The notes: generated by a model not told the origin, from the letters alone. DNA of 64,000 nucleotides from Paracoccus homiensis (GCF_900111675.1 NZ_FOHO01000002.1:124001-188000), one strand, 5' to 3'. Positions 27,397 to 36,523 are shown, numbered from the stretch's first letter. Made by a program: numbers and translations.

Positions 27397-28018
27397 CGCG
27401 CGGCTCTTTCAGATAGGGCAAGGCCTTGATGAAATAGTCCCAGCCGGTCCAGGCCGTCAGCGCCGCCGCGACCCAGATCAGCAACAGCCCAAGCTGGCTG
27501 GCCAGATCGGACCAGGTATCGGACCATGGCAGCCGCGTTTCACCGACCAGGGGCGCCTTGCCGTGTTCGACATAGGCCAGCCCGGTGCCCAGAAAAAGCA
27601 CCGCGATCGCGACCATCTGGAAGGTCGTCTTCCACTTGGCGACCTTGGTCACCTTCAACAGCTTGGCATTCGGACCCAGAAATTCGCGTAGGCCCGACAC
27701 AAAGACCTCGCGGAACAGGATCACCGTCGCGGGCAGGATCAGCCAGGGGTTCATGCCGGAATAGCCGGTGATCACGACGATCGCGATAACCACCATCGCC
27801 TTGTCCGCGATCGGGTCCATCGCCGCGCCAAATCGGCTTTCCTGCTGCCAGGCGCGGGCCAGATAGCCATCGAACCAATCGGTGATCGCCGCGACCAGAA
27901 ACAGCGCAAGCGCCGCCCAGTCGGCCCAGGGGCGCTGAAAATAAAGAAACATCAGCGGCACGCCCGGCGCGGCCAGCAGACGAAGAAGGGTCAGGATATT
28001 GGGCAGGTTCCAGCGCAT
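27386..28018 (-). CDS. pgsA: CDP-diacylglycerol--glycerol-3-phosphate 3-phosphatidyltransferase
   Basis: PgsA makes phosphatidylglycerophosphate, the precursor of phosphatidylglycerol, in the inner membrane. The 210-aa protein has the N-terminal RWNLPNILTLLRLLAAPGV and the CDP-alcohol phosphotransferase signature D-G-x2-A-R-x8-G-x3-D-x3-D (DWFDGYLARAWQQ then RFGAAMDPIADK). It is the first gene of an operon with moaD and moaE. Confidence 0.94.
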   Translation of the reverse strand: MRWNLPNILTLLRLLAAPGVPLMFLYFQRPWADWAALALFLVAAITDWFDGYLARAWQQESRFGAAMDPIADKAMVVIAIVVITGYSGMNPWLILPATVILFREVFVSGLREFLGPNAKLLKVTKVAKWKTTFQMVAIAVLFLGTGLAYVEHGKAPLVGETRLPWSDTWSDLASQLGLLLIWVAAALTAWTGWDYFIKALPYLKEPRDDD

Positions 28019-28149
28019 GCCGGCAAGCTAGTCCCAGATGCGCCCGTTGGAAAGGGGCCGGATGTCGCGCCTGCCCGATCACGGGTCGTGACGGGCCAGA
28101 ATCCGGCGCAGGCGATGACCCGCGCCGGGGCTGGATACCGGTGGCGGAC

Positions 28150-28524
28150 CTAGGGCGCCTCGGGGAACAACAGGAATTCACGTTCGCCGATGGTCAGCCG
28201 CGTGGCCTTGATCCGGTTTTCGCCGAAATGGTGGATGCGGCGGCCATGGACCTGCACCGGGTCCCCTGGCAGGGCCTGTGCCTGTGTCAGGCCGACCTGA
28301 TCGTTGCGGGCGTGGTTTGCCAGCTCGATCGTCCAGTTGGTGCCATCGGGGGCACGCACCTGCAGCGTCGGATCGCTGCCGGCGATGTTGTTGTCAGTCA
28401 CGACGGCCTCGAACCGGATCAGTTCGGCGTCGAAATCCGACCAGGCGTCGCGGGCAATCATGTCGTCATAGGCAAAGACGCGTCGTTGAGCCCCGGCAAG
28501 GCCGGGGTGGAAGGGAAAGGGCAT
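28150..28524 (-). CDS. DUF6152-like small protein
   Basis: This 124-aa protein starts at 28524 behind a near-consensus AAGGAGG site, inside a longer open frame that only overlaps the DUF429 gene. Its core (WSDFDAELIRFEAVVTDNNI, WTIELANHARN, GDPVQVHGRRIHHFGENRI) resembles the beta-barrel pattern of DUF6152 proteins, which are usually periplasmic. No signal peptide is visible here, so the family link is tentative. It is on the same strand as uvrC and DUF429, ending 131 bp before the pgsA start. Confidence 0.65.
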   Translation of the reverse strand: MPFPFHPGLAGAQRRVFAYDDMIARDAWSDFDAELIRFEAVVTDNNIAGSDPTLQVRAPDGTNWTIELANHARNDQVGLTQAQALPGDPVQVHGRRIHHFGENRIKATRLTIGEREFLLFPEAP

Positions 28525-28598
28525 TCTCGCCTCCTTCTGCGATGCGGTGAGCAGGTCGCAACCATAGCGCGATTCGTCCGGCAGATGGGGGTAAATAC

Positions 28599-29396
28599 CT
28601 ACCCCAGCCGCGCCCCGGCGAATTTCGGCACCCAGATCGCAGACCGCGCATCGCCGTATGCCTGTGCCGTGCCGGACAGGATATGTATCCCGGCCAATGC
28701 GCAGATGATGGCATCCAGTTGATCTTCCGTCGCTTTCAGCGTGGCCAGCCGCGCATCGGGCGGTGGCAGCGGCAAGGCGGCATCGCTGCCGGGCAGTGCC
28801 GCCTGCAGGTGATCCAGCACATCGCGCCAGACGCGCATCAGCGCCACGCGCCGCTGCGCCGGTGCAAGACCGCGCCAATAGGCGCCGATCCGCCCGACCT
28901 TGTAGGGCAGCCGACGCGATGCGCCTGTCAGCTCGATCAGGGCGGGATGGGGATAGACCTCGGCAAGCCTGCCATCGGGACAGGCCTCCGTACACAGCCC
29001 ATAGCCAAGATCGGCAAAGCCCCGCCGCAGATCGTCCGCGATCGGGCCCGGTCGACTGGCCGAGGGCGAATGCGTGCCCGCGCCGCGGCCGCCATAGGCG
29101 CGGCTGACGGCGTTGTCCGAAACCCTGCGCCCGACGATGGGGTCCAGCGACAGGGGCATGTCCACCGCGACCAGGTCGGGCGCCCGACCGCAATGGTGCA
29201 GGCAGGCGGCGATCAGATCATCCGCCGCACCGCCGCCACCGGTGAAATCCGAATAGCTGGGCCACAACCCGGCCAGCCGCCAGCCAGCGCCGTCCTGAAC
29301 GGCCAGGGCAACGCCGCTGGGATGATGCGCCGTCCAGGCCGCATCGATGCCCAGAACGGCGTGGCGCGGGCTATCCCTTGGCGTGGAAATGGTCAT
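28599..29396 (-). CDS. DUF429 domain protein
   Basis: This ~265-aa protein has the RNase H-like DUF429 pattern: [20 protein letters not shown] at the N-terminus, [10 protein letters not shown] in the middle with the conserved Asp, and [12 protein letters not shown] plus [15 protein letters not shown] toward the C-terminus. The Asp/Glu residues are those expected of a nuclease-like fold, but no activity is established for the family. The start at 29396 overlaps the end of uvrC by 26 bp, so it is probably coupled to it. Confidence 0.82.
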   Translation of the reverse strand: MTISTPRDSPRHAVLGIDAAWTAHHPSGVALAVQDGAGWRLAGLWPSYSDFTGGGGAADDLIAACLHHCGRAPDLVAVDMPLSLDPIVGRRVSDNAVSRAYGGRGAGTHSPSASRPGPIADDLRRGFADLGYGLCTEACPDGRLAEVYPHPALIELTGASRRLPYKVGRIGAYWRGLAPAQRRVALMRVWRDVLDHLQAALPGSDAALPLPPPDARLATLKATEDQLDAIICALAGIHILSGTAQAYGDARSAIWVPKFAGARLG

Positions 29397-31221
29397 AGAC
29401 CTTCTGGGCCAGCGCAGCCGAGATGCCTTCGACCGCCTGCAGATCGGCCAGCCCGGCGCGGCTGACGGCCTTGGCACTGCCGAAATGGGCCAGCAAGGCG
29501 CGTTTGCGCGCGGCACCGACGCCGGCGATTTCGTCCAGCGGATTCGCCATCACCGATTTCGCCCGCTTGGCGCGATGGGTGCCGATCGCCCAACGATGCG
29601 CCTCGTCGCGCAGGCGCTGGACGAAATACAGCACCGGATCGTTCATCCGCAACGCGAAGGGCGCGCGCCCCATGCGGTGAAATTCTTCCTTGCCGTGATC
29701 GCGGTCCACGCCCTTGGCGACACCGACCATGGGAATATCCTCGACCCCCAGTTCCGCCATGATCTGATCCACCGCCGAAACCTGTCCCGCGCCGCCATCG
29801 ATCAGCAGCAGGTCGGGCCATGCCTCGGTCTGACGATCCGGGTCCTCTTTCAGCAGTCGGGTAAAGCGGCGGGTCAGCACCTCTTTCATCATCCCGAAAT
29901 CGTCGCCCGGCGTGATCTCGGTGCCCTTGATGTTGAACTTGCGGTACTGGTTCTTGATCCAGCCTTCAGGCCCCGCGACAATCATCCCGCCAACCGCGTT
30001 CGTGCCCATGATATGACTGTTGTCATACACCTCGATCCGGCGCGGCGGGGCGGGCAGGTCAAAGGCATCGGCCAGCCCCTCCAGCAGCCTGGCCTGCGCG
30101 GCGCTTTCGGACATGCGGCGGGCAAGGCTTTCGCGGGCATTGCGCAGAGCATTGGTGACCAGTTCGAATTTCTCGCCGCGCTGGGGCACCGACACATCGA
30201 CCTTGCGGCCCGCCCGTTCGGCCAGCACGGCTTCGGTCAGTTCCGGATCCTCGACCCCATGCGACAGAAGCACCGCGCGGGGCGGCGGCTTGTCGTCATA
30301 GAATTGCAGCAGGAACGCCTGCATCACCTCGTCGGCGCTTTCGGCACCGCCCAGACGCGGATAGAAATCGCGATTGCCCCAGCTTTGATTGCCGCGAATG
30401 AAGAAAACCTGCACGCAGGCCTGACCGCTTTCCATGTGCAGCGCGATCACATCGGCCTCGGCCACGCCCTTGGGGTTGATCGCCTGAACCGACTGCACCG
30501 CGGTCAGCGCCTTGATCCGGTCGCGCAGCGCCGCGGCACGTTCATATTCCATCGCTTCGGCAGCCTCGGCCATTTCCTGCGCCAGATTGGCCTGAATCGC
30601 GGTAGTCTTGCCTTGCAGAAACCGTTCCGCATCGGCCACCAGCGCCGCGTAATCGGCCTGACTGATGCGACCGACACAGGGCGCGCTGCACCGCTTGATC
30701 TGATAAAGCAGACAGGGGCGCGTGCGCGATTCAAAGGTGGAATCGGTGCAGTTGCGCAGCAGGAACACCCGCTGCAACTGCGTCAGCGTGCGGTTCACCG
30801 CGCCCGCGCTGGCGAAGGGGCCGTAGTAATCGCCCTTTTCCGATTTCGCGCCGCGATGCTTCTTGATCTGCGGATAGTCATGGCTTTTGGCGACAAGGAT
30901 GTTCGGAAAGGACTTGTCGTCACGCAGCAGCACATTGTAGCGCGGCTTCAGCTGCTTGATCAGGTTCTGTTCCAGCAACAGCGCCTCGGTCTCGGTCCGG
31001 GTGGTCAGGAACATCATCGACCGGGTTTCGCGGATCATCCGCGCGATCCGCGCCGAATGCCCCGAAGGCCGCGCATAGTTCGACACCCGCGCCTTCAGAT
31101 CGCGCGCCTTGCCCACATACAGAACCGCGCCCTGCGCATCCAGCATCCGGTAGACGCCGGGGCTTTTGTCCAGCGTGCGGACATAGTCCTGAATCAGATC
31201 GTGGCCGGTTTTTTCAGTCAT
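29371..31221 (-). CDS. uvrC: UvrABC excinuclease subunit C
   Basis: UvrC makes both incisions in nucleotide excision repair. The 616-aa protein has the N-terminal GIY-YIG nuclease ([20 protein letters not shown], residues ~18-40), a Cys-rich segment ([15 protein letters not shown]), a UVR motif near residue 205-235, the UvrC RNase H-like domain ([17 protein letters not shown]) and a C-terminal helix-hairpin-helix ([20 protein letters not shown]). Upstream lies a repeat-rich 290-bp gap. The last 26 bp overlap the DUF429 gene. Confidence 0.96.
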   Translation of the reverse strand: MTEKTGHDLIQDYVRTLDKSPGVYRMLDAQGAVLYVGKARDLKARVSNYARPSGHSARIARMIRETRSMMFLTTRTETEALLLEQNLIKQLKPRYNVLLRDDKSFPNILVAKSHDYPQIKKHRGAKSEKGDYYGPFASAGAVNRTLTQLQRVFLLRNCTDSTFESRTRPCLLYQIKRCSAPCVGRISQADYAALVADAERFLQGKTTAIQANLAQEMAEAAEAMEYERAAALRDRIKALTAVQSVQAINPKGVAEADVIALHMESGQACVQVFFIRGNQSWGNRDFYPRLGGAESADEVMQAFLLQFYDDKPPPRAVLLSHGVEDPELTEAVLAERAGRKVDVSVPQRGEKFELVTNALRNARESLARRMSESAAQARLLEGLADAFDLPAPPRRIEVYDNSHIMGTNAVGGMIVAGPEGWIKNQYRKFNIKGTEITPGDDFGMMKEVLTRRFTRLLKEDPDRQTEAWPDLLLIDGGAGQVSAVDQIMAELGVEDIPMVGVAKGVDRDHGKEEFHRMGRAPFALRMNDPVLYFVQRLRDEAHRWAIGTHRAKRAKSVMANPLDEIAGVGAARKRALLAHFGSAKAVSRAGLADLQAVEGISAALAQKVYDHFHAKG

Positions 31222-31511
31222 GCATCAAGGGAACCGATTCTTTGCGTTGGCTGCAAGTTTCAGACGTCGTTTTCAAGAGACAAGCTTTCCACCGAATCTG
31301 TGGATAAATCTGTGGAGGGGATGTGAGGCCGATGCGAGTCACGCAGCAATCGTTACAGATTCTTGACATTGCCTAAGATTCAGGCAGGTCTGGATGGCTT
31401 TGTTTTAAAACGATTTTTTTATTCACCGGCGCAAGCACATGATTTTCCGTGCAGAATCCGCACCCGGCAAAACCCCGCCGATGTCCAGTGGACAGAGCCG
31501 ATTTTTCCCCG
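31222..31511. promoter_or_regulatory. 290-bp gap with DnaA box, direct repeat and GANTC cluster
   Basis: No gene was found here. It holds a perfect DnaA box (TTATCCACA on the minus strand, 31299-31307) embedded in two direct copies of AATCTGTGGA at 31295-31304 and 31307-31316. Six GANTC sites occur at 31236, 31294, 31336, 31358, 31377 and 31454. A T/A tract spans ~31399-31424, and a TGTCCA-G-TGGACA inverted repeat lies at 31482-31494. It contains the uvrC promoter and possibly a DnaA- or CcrM-sensitive control or origin-like element. Confidence 0.55.
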
Positions 31512-32288
31512 CTATTCGCGCCCCTGCACATCCGGTGTCCGCCATCCCAGATGCTGCCCGCCATCCACGCAGATCAGCTGACCGGTGACCGCCTTGGCAT
31601 CCAGAAAATAGCCAAGCGCCGCGGCGATATCACCGGGATCGGCGCCGCGTTCCAACACAGTCGCCGCGCGTTGCGCCTTGAAATGGCTTTCAGATTGCTT
31701 CGCGCCTTGTAGGGTCGGCCCCGGCCCGATGGCGTTCACCCGGATGCGCGGCGCAAGTGCCTGTGCCGTGGTCCGCGTCATCGCCCACAGCCCCGCCTTG
31801 GCCAGCGAATAGGTCATGAATTCAGGTGTGGGTTTCAGGACACGCTGATCGACCATATTCACGATCAGACCCTTTGCCACAGGTTCGCCCGCGTCATCCG
31901 AATCGGGCGCCGGCACCTGTGCGGCAAAGGCCTGTGTCAGCTGAAAGGGCGCACGCAGATTGGACCCGATATGCCGGTCCCAGCTTTCCATCGTGGCGCT
32001 GGCGATATTGTCGTATTCAAAGATCGAGGCGTTGTTTATCAGCACCCGCAATTCGCCCATCGCCCCGGCGACGCGCGGCACCAGCGCCTCGGTCGCGGCG
32101 GGGTCCAGCAGATCGGCCTGAAACACCTGTGCCTGTACCCCCTTGGCGCGGGCGTCCCGGGCAGTCGCTTGCGCCTCGTCTTCCGAACTGTCGTAATGGA
32201 TGGCGATGTCATGGCCGCGATCGGCCAGATACAACGCCATGGCACGGCCCAGCCGCCGCGCCCCCCCGGTAATCAGTGCAACGGTCAT
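31512..32288 (-). CDS. FolM/pteridine-reductase-like SDR oxidoreductase
   Basis: This 258-aa short-chain dehydrogenase carries the pteridine-reductase variant of the family. The cofactor motif is TGGARRLG (residues 7-14, the TGxxxRxG form), with NNASIF at residues 85-90. The usual catalytic Ser is replaced by Asp (D147), with Y160 and K164 at the same 13- and 4-residue spacing as Asp181/Tyr194/Lys198 of Leishmania PTR1. A dihydromonapterin or dihydrofolate reductase role is therefore more likely than a generic dehydrogenase. The start overlaps the antiporter stop by 4 bp. Confidence 0.82.
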   Translation of the reverse strand: MTVALITGGARRLGRAMALYLADRGHDIAIHYDSSEDEAQATARDARAKGVQAQVFQADLLDPAATEALVPRVAGAMGELRVLINNASIFEYDNIASATMESWDRHIGSNLRAPFQLTQAFAAQVPAPDSDDAGEPVAKGLIVNMVDQRVLKPTPEFMTYSLAKAGLWAMTRTTAQALAPRIRVNAIGPGPTLQGAKQSESHFKAQRAATVLERGADPGDIAAALGYFLDAKAVTGQLICVDGGQHLGWRTPDVQGRE

Positions 32289-33211
32289 AGCAACACCCAC
32301 GCATAAGCGGCATAGGCGGCCAGCAGCGCCCCGCCCGCCCGACGGCCGATCCTGATCCCACGAAACAGGAACGGCACCAGCAGCAGCGAGCTGCCCAGCA
32401 TCACCCAAAGGTCAAGCTGCAGCATCTGCGCAGGCACCGGCAGCGGCGCGACAATCGCGGTGACGCCCAGAATGGCCAGCAGGTTGAAAATATTCGAACC
32501 GACCACATTCCCCAGCGCCATATCTGCCCGCCCGCGCATCGCCGATGCGACCGAGGCCGCCATTTCCGGCAGCGAGGTTCCGATCGCAACCAGCGTCAGG
32601 CCGATGACGGCCTCGCTGATGCCCATGACCCGCGCGATGTCCGCGGCGCCCTTGACCAGAAGCTGTGCCCCCAGCGGCAAGGCCACCAGGCCGATCACCA
32701 GCCATGTCGCGATCTTCCAGCCCTTGGCACCCAGGGCCGCACCCTCGATCTCATCGGCATCGACCGAAGTGGCCGTCGAAATCTGACGCCACAGCACGGC
32801 GGCCAGCGCGACAAGGCAGACCACCCCGGCAATGCGCCCGATCTGCCCGGTCAGCGCCAGCGCGATCACCAGAACCGAGGCCGCCAGCATCATCACGCAG
32901 CTTTCGCGCAGGTCGTGCCCCTTGGTCGGAATGCCCGACACCAGTGCCGTCGCCCCAAGGATCACCAGCACATTCGCGATGTTCGAGCCGACGACATTTC
33001 CCAGCGAAATATCGGTCGACCCGCCAAGTGCCGCCGACAACGACACCAGCATTTCGGGCGCGGAGGTGCCGAAGGCTACCACCGTCAGACCCACGATCAG
33101 GGGAGACACGCCCAGCCGCAGGGACAGGTTCACCGCCCCCTTGACCAATGTGTCGCCACCCAGAACCAGCAGCACCAGCCCGGCAAGGACCAGCAGAATA
33201 TCAACGATCAC
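32285..33211 (-). CDS. CaCA family Na+/Ca2+ antiporter (YrbG-like)
   Basis: This 308-aa inner-membrane protein has ten predicted helices in two inverted repeats. The alpha-repeat signatures are VVAFGTSAPEMLVSLSA, then LGNVVGSNIANVLVILGATA (about residues 45-90), and VAIGTSLPEMAASVAS, then LGNVVGSNIFNLLAILGVTA (about residues 205-250). These carry the conserved Glu and Asn residues of the ion site. It overlaps an upstream 39-aa gene by 11 bp and the downstream SDR gene by 4 bp. Confidence 0.93.
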   Translation of the reverse strand: MIVDILLVLAGLVLLVLGGDTLVKGAVNLSLRLGVSPLIVGLTVVAFGTSAPEMLVSLSAALGGSTDISLGNVVGSNIANVLVILGATALVSGIPTKGHDLRESCVMMLAASVLVIALALTGQIGRIAGVVCLVALAAVLWRQISTATSVDADEIEGAALGAKGWKIATWLVIGLVALPLGAQLLVKGAADIARVMGISEAVIGLTLVAIGTSLPEMAASVASAMRGRADMALGNVVGSNIFNLLAILGVTAIVAPLPVPAQMLQLDLWVMLGSSLLLVPFLFRGIRIGRRAGGALLAAYAAYAWVLL

Positions 33212-33320
33212 GGCGCGACAGCCCCAGCAGTTTCAACAGGAATTTTCGAAATCCGGGGCCGCTGAACAAGGCCAGCGCCACCATGATCAGTAGAAACAAT
33301 ATGACGACGCGAACGCTCAT
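33201..33320 (-). CDS. Unannotated 39-aa membrane protein
   Basis: This small ORF encodes 39 residues: MSVRVVILFLLIMVALALF, a short SGPGFRKF linker, then a basic amphipathic tail (LLKLLGLSRRDR). It has one strong transmembrane helix (about residues 4-20) and a basic C-terminus. Its ATG overlaps the TGA of the S49 protease gene (ATGA), and its stop lies 11 bp inside the start of the antiporter gene, so it fills the whole gap and is translationally coupled on both sides. Function unknown. Coupling, rather than homology, is the evidence that it is expressed. Confidence 0.7.
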   Translation of the reverse strand: MSVRVVILFLLIMVALALFSGPGFRKFLLKLLGLSRRDR

Positions 33321-34135
33321 CCGGCACCAAACCTTGCAAATGCCGCGCGTTCGTCGGCGGCGTCCAGAACCGCATCCGCCGACAGGCCCAGCCTGCGAAA
33401 CAGCGACCGGCGCGGGCTGTGAACCATGAAGCGGGTCTTGTCGCCGAAGATCTCTTTCATCTTCGGCACCAGATGGCCGATCCCGTCGGCAAGCCCCAGT
33501 TCCACGGCTTCGCGCCCGGCCCAGAATTCACCGGTGAACAGGTCGCGCCCCTTGGGCAGCCTGTCGCCCCGGCGCGCGGTCACATGATCCTTGAAAGCGC
33601 CGTGGATGGGTTCCAGCACATTGTGCAGACGGGCCACATCCTCAGGCTTTTCGGGACGGAACGGGTCCAGCGTCGATTTCGACTGTCCGGCCGTATGCAC
33701 CCGACGCTCGATCCCCCAGCGGCCGATCAGATCGTGAAAGCCGAACCCGGCCGAAATCACCCCGATCGAGCCAAGGGCCGAACTGTCATCGGCCCAGATC
33801 TCGTCCGCCGCGCAGGCCAGCCAATACCCGCCCGAGGCGGCGACATCCTCGACAAAGGCATAGACCGGGATGTCGGTCTCTTGCGCCAGCCGCCGGATCC
33901 GGGCCGCGATCAGCGAGGATTGCACCGGCGATCCGCCGGGCGAATTGATCGTCAGCGCCACCGCACTGGGTTTTCCGCGCTTGAAGGCACGTTCGATCAG
34001 GGGGGCAAGCGCGGCATCGTTCAGGCCGCCGCCGCGTCCCGACATGCCGATGGCCCCTTGCAGGCGAATGACCGACACGCGCGGCCCGCGATTCAGAAAA
34101 CGGGTCAAAAAGGGTATACGCATGGGGGCAGACAT
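33317..34135 (-). CDS. S49 family peptidase (SppA-like)
   Basis: This 272-aa protein is a single-domain signal peptide peptidase of family S49. The substrate-binding strand is ALTINSPGGSPVQS, the catalytic Ser lies in VAASGGYWLACAADEIWADD, GSIGVI follows, and the likely catalytic Lys is in AGQSKSTLDP. It has no strong N-terminal membrane anchor. The ATG at 34135 follows a GAGG site; the frame is open 8 codons further upstream. It heads the operon with the 39-aa membrane protein, antiporter and SDR gene. Confidence 0.88.
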   Translation of the reverse strand: MSAPMRIPFLTRFLNRGPRVSVIRLQGAIGMSGRGGGLNDAALAPLIERAFKRGKPSAVALTINSPGGSPVQSSLIAARIRRLAQETDIPVYAFVEDVAASGGYWLACAADEIWADDSSALGSIGVISAGFGFHDLIGRWGIERRVHTAGQSKSTLDPFRPEKPEDVARLHNVLEPIHGAFKDHVTARRGDRLPKGRDLFTGEFWAGREAVELGLADGIGHLVPKMKEIFGDKTRFMVHSPRRSLFRRLGLSADAVLDAADERAAFARFGAG

Positions 34136-34173
34136 AGGCGCTGCCTCGCGCCGCCACAAGCGGCAGCCCGCGT

Positions 34174-35199
34174 CTAGGACGTGATGTCGCGGATCGTGTC
34201 GCCCGGCATGAAGGTCGGCACCATCTGGATCACGCGATCCTCGGGCGCGACCTCCTTGCCGGCGACAAGGCGCGCGGCCCGACGCCCGATATCGACGCGG
34301 CGCGCATCGGTGGTGGTCAGCCGGATCGGCAGCCCGTCCAGCAGATCGACCCCGTTGAACCCGGCAAGCCCGATCTGACCGGGAATGTCATAGCCCTTGT
34401 CCAGGCAATGCAGAAGCCCGCCCGCCCCGATCATGTCGTTCGAGAAATACAGGAAATCCAGATCCGGCGCGCGGCCAAGGATACGCTCGGTCAGTTCGCG
34501 GCCCTTCAACAGCGATGATCCGCCCTGATAATATTCCCGCGCCTCAAGCTGGATCCCGGCGGCGTTCAGCCCTTCCTCGAAGCCCACCAGACGTTTGCGC
34601 GCCCGGTGATCCTCGGGCATATGCGTGCCGACAAAGCCGATGCGGCGATAGCCCGCCGCAATGATCCTTTCGGCCATCTCGCGACCCGCGCGGATATGGG
34701 AAATACCCACCAGCGTATCGATCGCCTCGCCATCGGTATCCATGATCTCGACCACCGGGATCCCGGAATTCGCCAGCATCGCCCGCGAGGCCTTGCTGTG
34801 TTCCAACCCCGCCAGGATCACCCCAGAAGGCCGCCAGGACAGCATGTCATAAAGGACCATCTCTTCGCGGGCGGGCGAATAATGCGTGACACCGATCACC
34901 GGCTGCAGCCCGGTATCGTCCAGTTCGGCGGAAATCCCGCCCAGGACGTCCGGAAACACAAGGTTTGACAGCGACGGGATCACCACAGCCACCAGATTGA
35001 CCCGCTGGCTGGCCAGACCGCCCGCGATCTTGTTGGGCACATAGCCAAGCGTCTTGGCCGCGGTCAGCACCTTTTCCCGCGTCGCGGCCGAGACATCGCC
35101 CCGGTTGCGCAGCACACGGCTGACGGTCATCTCGGACACGCCCGACGCCTCGGACACATCGCGCAAGGTCAAGGGGCGGCGGGGGCGTTGGATTGTCAT
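34174..35199 (-). CDS. LacI family transcriptional regulator
   Basis: This 341-aa protein has the LacI HTH and hinge (TLRDVSEASGVSEMTVSRVL, then GYVPNKIAGGLASQRVNLV) and a periplasmic-binding-like effector domain (~residues 62-340). Overall it resembles gluconate-type GntR repressors. No sugar operon lies next to it: the S49 protease operon follows on the same strand and a tRNA gene is divergent. The target genes and effector are therefore unknown. Confidence 0.9.
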   Translation of the reverse strand: MTIQRPRRPLTLRDVSEASGVSEMTVSRVLRNRGDVSAATREKVLTAAKTLGYVPNKIAGGLASQRVNLVAVVIPSLSNLVFPDVLGGISAELDDTGLQPVIGVTHYSPAREEMVLYDMLSWRPSGVILAGLEHSKASRAMLANSGIPVVEIMDTDGEAIDTLVGISHIRAGREMAERIIAAGYRRIGFVGTHMPEDHRARKRLVGFEEGLNAAGIQLEAREYYQGGSSLLKGRELTERILGRAPDLDFLYFSNDMIGAGGLLHCLDKGYDIPGQIGLAGFNGVDLLDGLPIRLTTTDARRVDIGRRAARLVAGKEVAPEDRVIQMVPTFMPGDTIRDITS

Positions 35200-35300
35200 C
35201 TGGTGCCGGAAATAGAAAATGTGACAATCAGATGTTAGCGGACAGCAGAGGCGGCCACAACCTTGCCAAAGCTTGCAACAACGGTCAAAACGGCGACCAA

Positions 35301-35377
35301 GGCCCCGTGGCTCAACTGGATAGAGCAGCCCCCTCCTAAGGGGCAGGTTGCAGGTTCGAATCCTGCCGGGGTCACCA
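35301..35377 (+). tRNA. tRNA-Arg (anticodon CCT)
   Basis: This 77-nt tRNA has a full cloverleaf. The acceptor stem is GGCCCCG / CGGGGTC (one G-T pair), the D-arm GCTC/GAGC, the anticodon arm GCCCC-CTCCTAA-GGGGC with anticodon CCT, the T-arm GCAGG-TTCGAAT-CCTGC, and CCA is encoded. It decodes AGG, a rare codon in GC-rich genomes. tRNA-Arg genes are common integration sites, but no integrase is present next to it. Confidence 0.96.
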
Positions 35378-35617
35378 AGACTACCTGAATGTTCCCCTGA
35401 AGGGACAATTCAGCGACACACAGATCCTGGGGAATCCCCGATCAAGCGGACGATCCGGGAGTTCCTGAAGGAAGGCGGCCGAAGAGCTTCAGGAGCGATC
35501 TGAATGATATTGCGAGCAACGCGCGACCTATCACCGGCAACGATACGCGCCGCTTTCTGAATCAGTACCGGAGCTTGCTTGAGACGCGGACCGAGCCAAT
35601 CAGGCGCGGGGCCAGGG
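35378..35617. other. Unassigned 240-bp stretch after tRNA-Arg
   Basis: No gene is supported here. A hairpin of about 29 nt (35385-35413, CTGAAT/ATTCAG plus inner pairs) may end the tRNA transcript, although it has no T-tract. A plus-strand frame stays open from ~35402 to 35671 without a usable start and overlaps the esterase gene. It includes SFRSDLNDIASNARP and NDTRRFLNQYRSLLE but I cannot match it to a family. It could be a decayed gene or element remnant. Confidence 0.4.
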
Positions 35618-36469
35618 TCATCCCGATCGCGCCAGATGCCAATTCAGTGTTCGTACAAGTGAGGGGTCGATGATCGAGCCGTGATCCTCTTCGGGCATCA
35701 GGTCGTAATCCAGGTGCAGCCCCCCGATCCCTGACAGGGCCGTCGTCAGGGCCGTGTCGATCATTACCGGTCCCACGCGACCGCCCTGGGCCATCGCGCG
35801 GGCGCGCAGCAGCATCAGGCCGCGTGGCGGGCTGAGGATCTGGCCGGCGCCGCGGACGCCCCCGGCAAAGGCGCGGGCCTCAGACACGACCTCTCCGGCA
35901 TTCCACCAGGTCGAGGGGTCGGCTGCGACATAGCGGGCGAACAGGGTCGGGTCGTTGAACAAGGCATGAAAGACGAACAGGCCACCAAGCGAATGACCGT
36001 AGAGCGTGGCCTGTGCGGCATTGACCGGCGCCTCTTGCAGCAAGCGCGGGAACAGGTTCTGCCGCAGCATCGCCAGAAAGATGCCACGACCGCCGGTCTG
36101 GCGGTCATCGGGGGCACGCCATGTGCCGGGCGGTGGGTTCAGCAGAACCTTGGCCGGTGAGGTCAGATCCAGCCAGCGCCGCCCGCCCGCGGGATAGGTG
36201 ATGCCCGCCAGCGCAACCGGGGAATCCGGTGCCAGCTTGTCGCGCAGATCGCGCAACATCGGCTGCATCCTGGCCCCGTCCAGCGCGACGATCAGCGAAT
36301 AGCCCTGTGGCGGCGGCGCAGCCCTTGGCAGGGACAGCAGCACGCGCCAATCGCTGTGGCCATCGCTGACGATGAAATCACGATCCCGTCCGGGTGTGCG
36401 CCCCAGAACGCGCGGGGCGCACAGGCCCAGTCCAGCGGCCAGGAACAGGCGCCGAGACAATGCGGACAT
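35618..36469 (-). CDS. Secreted esterase-like alpha/beta-hydrolase
   Basis: This 283-aa protein starts at 36469 after an AAGGAGG site. It has a signal sequence with an arginine pair (MSALSRRLFLAAGLGLCAPRV), which may be Tat- or lipoprotein-like. The domain resembles the IroE/Fes-type putative esterases: LIVALDGARM, the nucleophile elbow YGHSLGGLF, a Trp/Asp-rich DPSTWWN, and PEEDHGSII with the catalytic His. A trilactone-siderophore or acyl ester substrate is possible but not shown. No siderophore genes lie nearby. Confidence 0.82.
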   Translation of the reverse strand: MSALSRRLFLAAGLGLCAPRVLGRTPGRDRDFIVSDGHSDWRVLLSLPRAAPPPQGYSLIVALDGARMQPMLRDLRDKLAPDSPVALAGITYPAGGRRWLDLTSPAKVLLNPPPGTWRAPDDRQTGGRGIFLAMLRQNLFPRLLQEAPVNAAQATLYGHSLGGLFVFHALFNDPTLFARYVAADPSTWWNAGEVVSEARAFAGGVRGAGQILSPPRGLMLLRARAMAQGGRVGPVMIDTALTTALSGIGGLHLDYDLMPEEDHGSIIDPSLVRTLNWHLARSG

Positions 36470-36523
36470 CGAACCTCCTTTCACCCAGCCATTCTGGCAC
36501 CGCGCCGGTCGCGCGTCACGCCC

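Noticed and set aside
31200..31330. LexA/SOS operator in front of uvrC
   Set aside because: No GAAC-N7-GAAC or GTTC-N7-GTTC motif, the form used in Rhodobacteraceae, was found.
35301..35377. Genomic island inserted at tRNA-Arg
   Set aside because: No integrase and no visible repeat of the tRNA 3' end within the window; flanking genes look core.
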